Assembly (NCBI GenBank): GCA_964535195.1
Contig: CAZHSI010000003.1
Location: 30,513 to 94,512, forward strand
From: UBA9339 sp964535195
Lineage (GTDB): Bacteria > Pseudomonadota > Gammaproteobacteria > UBA9339
DNA length: 64,000 bases
Reading direction: 5' to 3'
Under the pieces are notes generated by a model that saw nothing but the letters and a program-made list of their open reading frames with translations, ran no database searches and was not told the origin of the DNA. The position numbers were made by a program, and so were the translations under genes. Shown one piece after another: positions 44,625-52,518 of this stretch (its first letter is position 1; the number at the start of each line of letters is the position of its first letter).

Positions 44625-44954
44625 TCATTTTTTTCTGGCTTCCCCTCCTTTTTTTCCCAATTCGGCGTAGCCTTCAGGCCCAAGCTCCTTCTTTCTAGCT
44701 TCCCCTCCTTTTTTTCCTAATTCTGAATAACCTTCAGCACCAAGCTCTTCTTTTCTAGCTTCCCCACCTTTATTTCCTAATTCGGCATAACCTTCTGGTC
44801 CAAGCTCTTCTTTCCTAGCTTCTCCGCCTTTTTTTCCTAGTTCGGCATAACCTTCGGGTCCAAGCTCCTCTTTTCTAGCTTCTCCACCCTTTTTTGCTAT
44901 TTTTTCAACCTGTTCTTTACTCATAGAGGCAAACCCCCTTTCTTGTTTACTCAT
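44625..44954 (-). CDS. KGG-repeat stress-induced protein
   Basis: A 109-aa protein made of five copies of a 20-residue unit (KKGGEARKEELGPEGYAELG), after a short start MSKQERGFASMSKEQVEKIA. The repeat carries the KGG motif of bacterial stress-induced hydrophilins such as GsiB and YciG. Repeat number may vary by recombination. AAGGAGGG sits six bases before the ATG. A perfect 22-bp palindrome (44997-45018) lies about 45 bases upstream of the start and may be an operator. The unit is nearly identical between copies, so they are recent or kept uniform. Confidence 0.85.
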   Translation of the reverse strand: MSKQERGFASMSKEQVEKIAKKGGEARKEELGPEGYAELGKKGGEARKEELGPEGYAELGNKGGEARKEELGAEGYSELGKKGGEARKKELGPEGYAELGKKGGEARKK

Positions 44955-44996
44955 ATTGTACCCTCCTTAAAAACTAAAATATTGTAAGTTGTATTT

Positions 44997-45018
44997 CTCC
45001 CTAATAATTATTAGGGAG
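44997..45018. promoter_or_regulatory. Perfect 22-bp palindrome upstream of the KGG gene
   Basis: CTCCCTAATAATTATTAGGG then AG is self-complementary with no loop. It lies about 43 bases upstream of the KGG ATG, where a dimeric repressor or activator might bind. No known site matches. Confidence 0.4.
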
Positions 45019-45108
45019 CAACTATATAGTAGGAGCATTTTTTTTAAATGCATCTCAAATGTTTCTTAATAAAATTAGTTATTAATCTAAGCTAAACATT
45101 ATATAGCG

Positions 45109-45454
45109 GTCCCCAAAATTTAGACCACTAGTTAAGAAGTAAAATGAGATACTCCTGTAAAACTGGAGGAAAAAAATGGCTGGTATTCGAAAAAAATATA
45201 GCGCTGAAGAAAAAGCTAAAATTGTTTTGGAAATTTTAAAGGGTGAAAAGACTCAAAGTCAACTTACTGCCAAATATAGTATTCATAGCTCGCAAATGTA
45301 TAATTGGAAAAAACAAGCTATTGAGGCAATAGTATCGAATTTTTCCGAAAAACAAAAGCGTCAGGCGCGAGAACAAAGTGAATTAATTGAAGAGTTATAT
45401 AAACAAATAGGTAACTGCTCGCTCCCTGTAAAAAATAATTTAAAAAAAGCTTGA
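45109..45454 (+). pseudogene. IS3-family OrfA with left end, OrfB decayed
   Basis: The frame from 45176 reads MAGIRKKYSAEEKAKIVLEI then SQLTAKYSIHSSQMYNWKKQ, a helix-turn-helix OrfA, with a leucine-zipper-like end. The left terminal repeat GGTCCCCAAAATTTAGACCA is at about 45110. The downstream sequence to 45658 has only scraps of OrfB. An IS3 element of this type needs both, so it is inactive. Confidence 0.75.
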
Positions 45455-45658
45455 CAGGTTTTAATAGAAAAATTTTTTTGTTCAACTACCCTATAAAAAT
45501 AGATCAGAAGGACTTATATATCCGCTTGCTCCGTAAGAATTACAATAAATATACCAATCTACACAGCCAACGGATTTTCGCGCAATAGCGCGCACCTGGG
45601 TGCGTCAAAAAAGGCCATGTTATAATTTATCTCAAATAATTACCTGGCGAAGGATGAA

Positions 45659-45820
45659 GTGGCAAGTGTTAATAAACAATCAGTAAGAGAAGAAGTTGAA
45701 CGGAACAAAAAAGAGTTCGATCAACTATCAGCTAATAAAAAAATTAGCGACGAATCTAAAGTGCTTTTCCATAGCATGCTCATGCTTATTATTAATCTTT
45801 TCATAAGTATGATCACATAA
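45659..45820 (+). pseudogene. IS66-type transposase N-terminal fragment
   Basis: A frame of 53 codons from GTG 45659 reads VASVNKQSVREEVERNKKEF then DQLSANKKISDESKVLFHSM. This resembles the start of IS66-group transposases found in Legionella-like genomes. It is cut off at 45820, next to the IS630 element, which probably inserted here. Confidence 0.45.
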
Positions 45821-45832
45821 TATACTGCTCTT

Positions 45833-46774
45833 ATGAAAAATTTAGACGGTAGAAAATTAAGTCACAAAACACTTGAAGAAATTCGGGTCAGAGCGGTAAC
45901 GCAGGTTCAAAAAGGTCAAAATCCAGAGGAAGTTATTGCGGCATTAGGGATGGCACGTTCCCGCATATATAATTGGTTAGCAGCATACCGATCTGGAGGC
46001 TGGGATGCACTAAAATCGAAAAAGCTAAACGGTCGTCCGAAGAAACTAAATGGCAAACAAATGGAGTTAATTTATAAAATAATTGTTCAAAAAAATCCGC
46101 AACAATATCGCCTTGAATTTGCTCTATGGACGCTAAAATTAGTACAAAAAATGATTTATTTAAAATTAGGCATAAAGTTGAGTACGGCGTCTGTGTGGAG
46201 GCTATTAAAACAGCTTGGATTAACTTGCCAACGACCTTTATTTAAGGCATATCAACAGAATAAAAAGGCTGTTCAAAACTGGTTGAGATCGACTTACCCG
46301 AAAATTAAGTTACTTGCAAAACATGCTAAAGCTGAGATTTGCTTTGGTGATGAAGCAGGCATAAGATCAGATTTTCATGCAGGGACAACATGGGCGCCCA
46401 AAGGTGAAACACCCATAGTCGAATCAAATGGACAACGGCTTGGGCTAAATATCATTTCAGCAGTGAGTCCTAAAGGTGAAATGAGATTTATGGTTGTAGA
46501 AGGTACTATCAAAACAAAGGAGTTTATTGCGTTCTTATCCAGATTGCTTGTTGGTGCAAAGAACAAAGTTTTTTTGATTGTTGATGGTCATACCATTCAT
46601 CGATCAAAAAAAGTGAAGGAATACGTTGCTTCTACCAAAGGGAAGCTGGGGTTGTTTTATTTGCCTGGGTACTCTCCTGAATTAAATCCGGATGAATTTG
46701 TATGGAATGAATTGAAGAACCAAGTTGTTGGTAGAAAATTTATTTCAACAAAAGATGATTTAAAATCATTGTAA
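45833..46774 (+). CDS. IS630-family transposase
   Basis: A 313-aa DDE transposase: N-terminal helix-turn-helix (ALGMARSRIYNWLAAYRSGG), then catalytic FGDEAGIRSD, LIVDGHTIHR and YSPELNPDEFVW. It is the most intact mobile element in the window. The protein stops after KDDLKSL, perhaps 20-30 residues short of usual IS630 proteins, so it may be slightly truncated. Confidence 0.88.
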   Translation: MKNLDGRKLSHKTLEEIRVRAVTQVQKGQNPEEVIAALGMARSRIYNWLAAYRSGGWDALKSKKLNGRPKKLNGKQMELIYKIIVQKNPQQYRLEFALWTLKLVQKMIYLKLGIKLSTASVWRLLKQLGLTCQRPLFKAYQQNKKAVQNWLRSTYPKIKLLAKHAKAEICFGDEAGIRSDFHAGTTWAPKGETPIVESNGQRLGLNIISAVSPKGEMRFMVVEGTIKTKEFIAFLSRLLVGAKNKVFLIVDGHTIHRSKKVKEYVASTKGKLGLFYLPGYSPELNPDEFVWNELKNQVVGRKFISTKDDLKSL

Positions 46775-46805
46775 TAGTCAAAACTTAACCTGACACTTAC
46801 CCTAT

Positions 46806-46845
46806 ATCAGACAGCCAAATCGTAACCGATTGTGTTGTCTGATAC
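46806..46845 (-). other. Imperfect hairpin next to the tiny GG-leader ORF
   Basis: TATCAGACAGCCAAATCG pairs with CGATTGTGTTGTCTGATA (46806-46823 and 46828-46845) across a short loop. It begins immediately after the tiny peptide stop on the minus strand. No T run follows. Confidence 0.45.
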
Positions 46846-46905
46846 TTATAATGCATTACCGCCGGTTACAGCAAATAGTTGCTTTTGTGAAAGCTCTTTA
46901 ATCAT
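46846..46905 (-). CDS. Tiny double-glycine-leader-like peptide
   Basis: A 19-aa ORF, MIKELSQKQLFAVTGGNAL, matches the double-glycine leader of class II bacteriocins and related peptides (LSxxxLxxVxGG). The ribosome site AGGAAGGG precedes the ATG by two to three bases. The stop comes three residues after GG, so either this is a broken precursor or the leader alone. Stop and hairpin are adjacent. No transporter or processing gene is nearby. It lies in a 420-base stretch otherwise without genes, between the IS630 element and the second WH2-like gene. Confidence 0.4.
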   Translation of the reverse strand: MIKELSQKQLFAVTGGNAL

Positions 46906-47118
46906 ATCCCTTCCTCGCTTGTGATTTCATTTAACCACGCATTTTTTCGTAGTAAGTCCGCGTCAACCGCAAGCAGATAAAGCATCTTAATAAAAGCATC
47001 TTAAATATTTGGTTTTTTAGCCATCGCCTATTTGCTACTAAAGCCAACTTAAAAAGTATACTACATCAGTGTTAAGAAATACTTAAATGCGTATCTACGG
47101 TAGATTTTTGGCTATGAC

Positions 47119-47148
47119 TTGATGGCAAGTGCGAAACTCGTGTATAAT
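47119..47148 (+). promoter_or_regulatory. Sigma70-type promoter of the second WH2-like gene
   Basis: TTGATG (47119-47124) and TATAAT (47143-47148) are separated by 18 bases, with a TG just before the -10. The start codon lies about 48 bases downstream, after AGGAG. This is the clearest promoter in the window. Confidence 0.65.
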
Positions 47149-47195
47149 AGAGTTTGCTTTTTTCATTCCCAAAATAAAATTACAGGAGTTATTTT

Positions 47196-48182
47196 ATGCC
47201 AATATTTAGTCGTATTTTTGCAACAGTCGGAAGCTATGTGGGTAGTGCGACTACTAGTCTTGCTTCTTATATCCTACCTTTACTTGTCGATAATAAAGAA
47301 AACGAGGAAGAGGCTCGTGAGTCCGACAGTCAAGAGTTAATCGCAATATTACAACAGCTATCTTATACCGAAGCATATGGTAAACAGCAGTTTACAGACC
47401 TTCAAGAGGGAGAAACCGCTGAAACACGAATGGCTACGCGGAATATATTTAAAACACAAATGGCAGCAAAAATCAGTGAGTTTAACTTAAATGAAGCGCA
47501 AGCAAATGTTATTTTTTCTATACTAACAAGCGGCGATTATACAAAACTACTAAGTAATCTCAAAGAACTCCATATCCCAGAAGATTTTATCCTAGCCATT
47601 AAGACCCTATTAATTGGCACAAAAAAATTACACCCTGAGTTAAGGGATGGTTTATTAGGCGAAATTACTCGCGCCGACACAAAAATTACAGAATTAAAAT
47701 CAGTTGAGGCACAATTAGAAGAAGCACGAGCAGAAATTTTGGCGCTGAAGCGACAACTTGAGCAAAAAAGTAGCCCATCATCTCCTGGACCAACAATAGA
47801 AGAGAGCGCTGTTATGCCATCATCAAGCCCAGATTTGTCACCACTGCCACCGCCACCACCGCCACCACCACCATCAATGCCAAGATCACCCCTAGCAACA
47901 AAGTCTTCATCGCCCGTTACACTAGCAGGTGCATTACAACGCGGAACACGACTAAAACACGCTGTACAAGAAAGTAGAGAACTACCTAAAACCCCAATGG
48001 ATCGTATTAAAGAAGAACTACAGCATCGTGCTGCTAGCTCTAGCCAGAAAGCTCCCCTTGATATTGATGCCATGCTTGCAAAAACCAGGGCAGAAAGACA
48101 ATCAGCACTAGCTCATGTAGACATATATCCTGCTAGAAAGGCCGCGGGAGGGCCCCCCCCATGCCTCAGGAATACAAGCTAG
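47196..48182 (+). CDS. Proline-rich WH2-like protein, frame cut at a C8 tract (candidate actin effector)
   Basis: A 328-aa product as encoded. Residues 1-30 are partly hydrophobic; 40-165 are helical and resemble the protein at 13.2 kb; 165-195 are coiled coil (VEAQLEEARAEILALKRQLE). Residues about 216-229 are polyproline. Residues about 241-258, VTLAGALQRGTRLKHAVQES, fit the WH2 actin-binding motif better than the paralogue does. A helix MDRIKEELQHR follows. After AAGGPPP the frame runs into CLRNTS and stops. The other frame is open for 130 more codons after a C8 run (48153-48160). So the full protein would be about 460 aa. Promoter and ribosome site (AGGAG) are good. An effector role is inferred. 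Confidence 0.65.
   Translation: MPIFSRIFATVGSYVGSATTSLASYILPLLVDNKENEEEARESDSQELIAILQQLSYTEAYGKQQFTDLQEGETAETRMATRNIFKTQMAAKISEFNLNEAQANVIFSILTSGDYTKLLSNLKELHIPEDFILAIKTLLIGTKKLHPELRDGLLGEITRADTKITELKSVEAQLEEARAEILALKRQLEQKSSPSSPGPTIEESAVMPSSSPDLSPLPPPPPPPPPSMPRSPLATKSSSPVTLAGALQRGTRLKHAVQESRELPKTPMDRIKEELQHRAASSSQKAPLDIDAMLAKTRAERQSALAHVDIYPARKAAGGPPPCLRNTS
48153..48160 (+). repeat. C8 homopolymer tract at the frameshift
   Basis: Eight C follow GGGAGGG. Seven C (or ten) would join the two frames. Such tracts mutate often by slippage and are common in phase-variable genes. Similar runs occur at 13978-13984 (G7), 24352-24359 (C8) and 42140-42147 (C8). A C7 also occurs in recA, so runs alone are not proof. 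Confidence 0.7.
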
Positions 48183-48579
48183 AATAACCATACAAACTAA
48201 TACTATTGCTAAATTTAAAAAAGACATAGAACAAGCACTACAAGTTATCACCAGTCTTGACCATCGCATTAAACAACACGCGCAAGATATTACGCGCTTA
48301 GAAGCAGAACTAAAAACCAGCAAAGATAGCCAGTCTATGGCCGGCGGTTTTTTACAAAAGCAGCATAAAGAAGAAACCATGGCGCAACAGATAAAAAAAT
48401 TAAAAGAACAGATGCAAAAAGATGAAACAGAACTAGCGAGGTTAAGCGGTGATAACGGGGACTTGGCTCGGACAAAGCGCTTGCTGGCAAAAGCCGAAGG
48501 AACTCTTGCGATTTTACAAGGTTCTTCTCCTCCAGAAACATCAGCAACGCCATCACCTGTGGGATTAACAAAAAACTAA
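48160..48579 (+). CDS. Displaced 3' part of the second WH2-like gene (coiled coil)
   Basis: Continues the gene in the shifted frame right after the C8 tract: HASGIQARITIQTNTIAKFK, then KKDIEQALQVITSLDHRIKQ and a long coiled coil (MAQQIKKLKEQMQKDETELA), ending SPPETSATPSPVGLTKN. No stop occurs between the tract and 48579, which is unlikely for non-coding sequence. It also starts inside the upstream frame's end. A separate start at 48337 is possible but weak. A strong hairpin follows 14 bases after the stop, which marks the true gene end. Confidence 0.65.
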   Translation, partial: HASGIQARITIQTNTIAKFKKDIEQALQVITSLDHRIKQHAQDITRLEAELKTSKDSQSMAGGFLQKQHKEETMAQQIKKLKEQMQKDETELARLSGDNGDLARTKRLLAKAEGTLAILQGSSPPETSATPSPVGLTKN

Positions 48580-48592
48580 AGACTCTCGTCGT

Positions 48593-48625
48593 TTCCCTGC
48601 GGCAAGCTTCCCTTGCCGCAGGGAA
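48593..48625 (+). terminator. 14-bp perfect stem after the second WH2-like gene
   Basis: TTCCCTGCGGCAAG pairs with CTTGCCGCAGGGAA across CTTCC, just after the stop at 48579. No T run follows, so it may stabilise the mRNA or terminate with help. Confidence 0.65.
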
Positions 48626-48751
48626 CAAAAAGTAACTTCGGAGCGAAGCACAGACCCAAGCTCGAAATATAGGAATGACATCTAACAAAATGTACCGCTA
48701 GTAAATCAAACTTAGACGCACCGCATGGAATAAACACCGCGCCACTTTAAG

Positions 48752-49555
48752 TTACGCGCGGGATATATTTGGTTCTTCTTCTTGCTCAGAGATTGCATAT
48801 GGTCGAACCCCAAGAAGTTCAGGTATCGTCACAAAACGATAGCCATTTTTACGTAAAGAATCGATAATGATTTGCAAAGCTTCAACCGATTTTTCACGGT
48901 TGCCACCACCATCATGCAGACCGATAACCGCGCCGGGATACACCAACTCCAAAATTTGGGTCGCTATTTTTTCGGAGCTAGTACGATCGACATGATAATC
49001 ATCTACCATCGCCGTCCACATGATCGTCTTAAGGTTAAGATTTCTCGCCACCCGTACTGACCCTGCAGAGCAAGCCCCATAGGGTGGACGAAATAACAGC
49101 GGATAAACCCCAATCGTTTTTTTAATGATGGCGCTATTACTTCTCATTTCATGCTCGATATCCTCCCCATCTAAACGATTCAAATGCTTATGAGAATAAC
49201 TATGATTACCAATAACGTTACCATTGCGATAGGCTTCTTGGACGATTTCAGGATACTGGTTGATATTAACCCCCACAAAGAAAAAAGTTCCCTTTATATT
49301 ATTTCGTTTTAAAATTTCTAAAATTCTTGGAGTGTATATTTTACTAGGGCCATCATCAAAGGTTAACGCCACCTCTTTTTTAGCAGAATGAAAAATATTA
49401 ACTCCCTTACACGGCGTTAAAGCATATTTAGGATTTTTATAACTTACATTGCTAAGCAAAACATCTTCTTTGCTGACAGCGGAAACTCCCGGGCTAGTGT
49501 CGGCAAACACCATGCCAGTAAGAATTAGGTATATAAAGGTTAAACATTTTCTCAT
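48752..49555 (-). CDS. Exported polysaccharide deacetylase
   Basis: A 267-aa NodB-type deacetylase, with a signal peptide (MRKCLTFIYLILTGMVFADT). It has the catalytic Asp in ALTFDDGPS (about 66), the metal ligands in GNHSYSHKHLNRL (about 116-120), FRPPYGACSAG, and a closing VIGLHDGGG. It would remove acetyl groups from N-acetylhexosamine polymers, probably peptidoglycan or chitin-like glycans. A deacetylated cell wall resists lysozyme, which suits life in a host. It follows the palindromic half-repeat at 48690-48750 on its 3' side. Confidence 0.92.
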   Translation of the reverse strand: MRKCLTFIYLILTGMVFADTSPGVSAVSKEDVLLSNVSYKNPKYALTPCKGVNIFHSAKKEVALTFDDGPSKIYTPRILEILKRNNIKGTFFFVGVNINQYPEIVQEAYRNGNVIGNHSYSHKHLNRLDGEDIEHEMRSNSAIIKKTIGVYPLLFRPPYGACSAGSVRVARNLNLKTIMWTAMVDDYHVDRTSSEKIATQILELVYPGAVIGLHDGGGNREKSVEALQIIIDSLRKNGYRFVTIPELLGVRPYAISEQEEEPNISRA

Positions 49556-49662
49556 CTTAACAGCGCTCTCCTCACAACCCTGACTTACCCTATCACCCCG
49601 GACAAACCAAGCTTAACGCGGAACCGGTTTCTAAAACCAGCCAACTAAATCATATGCATAAA

Positions 49663-50145
49663 TTAAAGCTCTAACAATAACCACTTCAAAGCAAATTCAA
49701 CCGCTTGCATCCTTATGGCGTCACGACCACCCTGAAAATAAGCGGTAATCGTTTTAGGCGGTACCCCTTTGTAAGCTAAAGCAAAACAAACCATCCCTTT
49801 GGGCTTACTTTTTGTTCCTCCCGTTGGCCCAGCAATCCCAGTAATCGCCAGAGCAAGCTCGGCGTGGCTGTATTTTAGAACGCCTATTGCCATTTCTCCC
49901 GCTACTTTTTCGCTAACCGCGCCAAACTTTTTGAGGGAAAGTTCTTTTACCGCTAAAAGCTCAGTTTTTGCCACATTACTATAAGAGACAAAACCACGTT
50001 CAAAGTAAGCGGAACTCCCAGGAACATCAGTAATCGTGGTTGCCAACATACCGCCAGTACAAGATTCAGCAACCGCAATAAGGAGCTTTTTCTTTTTTAA
50101 AGTAACCCCTAATTTTTTTGCAAGATTATAAAGCTTTCTCTTCAT
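49663..50145 (-). CDS. pncC: Nicotinamide-nucleotide amidohydrolase PncC (CinA C-terminal family)
   Basis: Converts NMN to NaMN in the pyridine nucleotide salvage cycle, and is the CinA C-terminal domain as a stand-alone protein. It is 160 aa, the usual length. It has AESCTGGMLATTITDVPGSS (about 27-46), FERGFVSYSN and LAITGIAGPTGGTKSKPKGM. GAGGAAAAAG precedes the ATG at 50145. It points away from sufD and shares the intergenic region with palindromic repeat copy C. Confidence 0.93.
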   Translation of the reverse strand: MKRKLYNLAKKLGVTLKKKKLLIAVAESCTGGMLATTITDVPGSSAYFERGFVSYSNVAKTELLAVKELSLKKFGAVSEKVAGEMAIGVLKYSHAELALAITGIAGPTGGTKSKPKGMVCFALAYKGVPPKTITAYFQGGRDAIRMQAVEFALKWLLLEL

Positions 50146-50213
50146 GACTCTTTTTCCTCAACACAAAATCTAGTACTATACAAACATAAATCAATCTTTA
50201 GGGTAAAGCACTA

Positions 50214-50322
50214 GTGGAGCTGTACTCTTCGCAAAATGGATTTAGGCTCGGTGCTCCTATTTTTAATGAGGAGCGCAAAAAATAAGGGTAACAAAGCCTC
50301 AACTTGATTTACCAGTGAGATA
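50214..50322 (+). repeat. Nested palindromic repeat, copy C, ending at the sufD start
   Basis: Less perfect than copies B and D. The left part GTACTCTTCGCAAAATGGAT then TTAGGC is similar to the other left arms. An inner stem is GCTCC/GGAGC. The right part CTTGATTTACCAGTGAGAT ends two bases before the sufD ATG and carries its GTGAG ribosome site. Confidence 0.5.
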
Positions 50323-50324
50323 TA

Positions 50325-51290
50325 ATGCCAAAACATATGTTAACGCTCAACAAAAATTACATTAATAATCAGTTTAAGTTTCCGGGGACCGATATTTTGG
50401 TAATCTTAGATGGTATCTATCAACCAGCATTATCTAGCTTAACCTCTGACTTAACTTTTAACGGCACGACCTTAGAAATACCAAAAGATTCTAACCTTGG
50501 GATACCGCTACATCTGCTTTTTCTTACAGCAAAAGATTGGCATAATACTTTTGAGATTACTGCCGAACCAAATAGTACCATTACCATTATCGAAGAGCAT
50601 GTAAGTCTAGGGGAGGAGATACCTTATACCAACGAGGCAAAAATCCATATTAATGCCAAAATTAATAGTAAAATTGTTCATTATAAACTCCAGTTTGCCA
50701 ATACCGATCACGCTACTTGCCAAACGACCGTAAATATTGACCAGGCAGCGGGTAGCGTTGTTAGTAACTATTTTATTAGTAAAGGTGCACACCTAACCAA
50801 TGATGTCGTAAACGTAACGTTAGCGGGGGAACATGCCTATTATGAGAGCCAGGGGATAAATCTACTGCGCCAGCAACAAAACATGAGCAATCAAATATGC
50901 GTTAAGCATCTAGCACCAAACTGTACCAGCAATGTTTTATCTAAAAGTATTATCGACGACCAAGCTATAAACAACTTTGATTGTCGGATTATCGCTTATA
51001 ATGGTGCCACAAAAACAGAAACGCATGTAACCAACAAAAATCTTTTATTATCAAGCGAAGCTACCGCTAACACTGCCCCCGCATTAGAAATATATGTTGA
51101 TGATGTAATTTGTACTCATGGCGCCACCGTAGGGCAACTCGACGATGAAGCTTTATTTTATCTGCGCTGCCGCGGCATAACAAAAGACGCCGCCACTAAA
51201 ATACTTATCGCAGCTTTTGTTCAAGAAATTACTGATAGATTTACCAACTATAACCGTTTTAAAATTGCTGCGGGGTTAGTTTATGCCTAA
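50325..51290 (+). CDS. sufD: Fe-S cluster assembly scaffold SufD
   Basis: Component of the SUF system, which forms a SufBC2D scaffold for iron-sulfur clusters. It is 321 aa, short for SufD (E. coli 423). The beta-helix core (YYESQGINLLRQQQNMSNQI, SIIDDQAINNFDCRI) and the C-terminal helical end are present (EIYVDDVICTHGATVGQLDD, then EALFYLRCRGITKDAATKIL). The N-terminal helical part is reduced. It overlaps sufS by eight bases. sufB and sufC, normally just upstream, are absent here. Palindromic repeat copy C occupies that place. Confidence 0.93.
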   Translation: MPKHMLTLNKNYINNQFKFPGTDILVILDGIYQPALSSLTSDLTFNGTTLEIPKDSNLGIPLHLLFLTAKDWHNTFEITAEPNSTITIIEEHVSLGEEIPYTNEAKIHINAKINSKIVHYKLQFANTDHATCQTTVNIDQAAGSVVSNYFISKGAHLTNDVVNVTLAGEHAYYESQGINLLRQQQNMSNQICVKHLAPNCTSNVLSKSIIDDQAINNFDCRIIAYNGATKTETHVTNKNLLLSSEATANTAPALEIYVDDVICTHGATVGQLDDEALFYLRCRGITKDAATKILIAAFVQEITDRFTNYNRFKIAAGLVYA

Positions 51291-52497
51291 TGAGTTACGC
51301 AAACATTTTCCAATATTACACCAAAAAATTAAGGGGAAACCGTTAATTTATCTTGATAATGCCGCCACAACGCAAAAACCTGATAGCATCCTTGCAGCTA
51401 TAGAACAGTTTTATTTCCATGATAACGCTAACATTAGCCGTAGCATTTATCAGCTAGCGGAACGCGCTACTTTGGCCTATGAAACCGCCAGAAAAGAGGT
51501 TGCCCGCTTTATCAACGCCCCCAAAGGCCAAGAAATTATTTTTGTGCGCGGTACGACTGAGGCGATCAATCTGGTAGCAGCAAGCTATGGCTATAAAAAC
51601 TTTAAACCCGATGATGAAATTATTATTAGCCACATGGAACACCATTCCAACATTGTGCCATGGCAACTAATCAGCGAAAAAACTGGAGCCAAACTTCAAG
51701 TTATAAAAATTAACCAAGAGGGGGACCTCGACTTAGCCCACTATGCACAGCTACTTAACCGCCGCACGAAAATGGTCGCCATTACTCACGTTTCAAACAC
51801 CTTAGGAACGATTAATCCGCTGAAAAAGATAATTGCCGAAGCACATGCCCTTAATGTTCCGGTTTTAGTCGATGGAGCACAAGCCGCGGCCCATCTTGCT
51901 GTTGACGTACAAGACTTAGATTGCGATTTTTACGCTTTTTCTGCTCATAAACTCTACGGGCCAACCGGAGTCGGGATTTTATATGGCAAAGAAAGGTTAT
52001 TAGAGGCGATGCCGCCATACCAAGGGGGCGGCAGCATGATAAAAAAAGTAACCTTTAGCAAGACTGAATATGCTGGTTTGCCACAAAAATTTGAAGCAGG
52101 TACCCCCAATATTGCTGGGGTTGTTGAGATGAGGGCTGCCTTAGACTTTATAAACTCGGTTGGCATCGGTACTATAATTAATCACGAAACAGGGTTATTA
52201 AGCTATGCAACCGACGCGCTTGCTAGCGTTAGCGGGATAGAAATTATCGGCAAAGCCCGTAAAAAAACAGGGATTATTTCCTTTACCCTCAACCAGGCGC
52301 ATCCCCACGATATTGCAACAATTTTAGATACTGAAGGGATCGCCGTTAGGGCAGGGCACCATTGTACGATGCCTTTAATGGATTTTTATGGCATCCCTGG
52401 AACCACCAGGGTATCATTTGGTATATACAATACTAGAGAAGAGGTTGATGCTTTAGTGCTGGCTCTTGAAAAGGTGAGAAAGATTTTTTATCGATAA
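51283..52497 (+). CDS. sufS: Cysteine desulfurase SufS
   Basis: PLP enzyme that releases sulfur from cysteine for Fe-S cluster assembly. It is 404 aa, full length. It has the PLP-binding Lys in FSAHKLYGPTGVGILYG (about 225), EHHSNIVPWQ (about 125), and the active Cys loop RAGHHCTMPLMDFYG (about 363). Class II signature GTPNIAGV is present. It overlaps the sufD stop by eight bases and is followed by sufU 21 bases later, all one operon. Confidence 0.97.
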   Translation: MPNELRKHFPILHQKIKGKPLIYLDNAATTQKPDSILAAIEQFYFHDNANISRSIYQLAERATLAYETARKEVARFINAPKGQEIIFVRGTTEAINLVAASYGYKNFKPDDEIIISHMEHHSNIVPWQLISEKTGAKLQVIKINQEGDLDLAHYAQLLNRRTKMVAITHVSNTLGTINPLKKIIAEAHALNVPVLVDGAQAAAHLAVDVQDLDCDFYAFSAHKLYGPTGVGILYGKERLLEAMPPYQGGGSMIKKVTFSKTEYAGLPQKFEAGTPNIAGVVEMRAALDFINSVGIGTIINHETGLLSYATDALASVSGIEIIGKARKKTGIISFTLNQAHPHDIATILDTEGIAVRAGHHCTMPLMDFYGIPGTTRVSFGIYNTREEVDALVLALEKVRKIFYR

Positions 52498-52518
52498 TTT
52501 ACTGCAAGTACTGTACTT

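Noticed and set aside
47537..48073. 178-aa antisense ORF rich in Gly and Ser
   Set aside because: It is the complement of the polyproline and serine codons of the second WH2-like gene.
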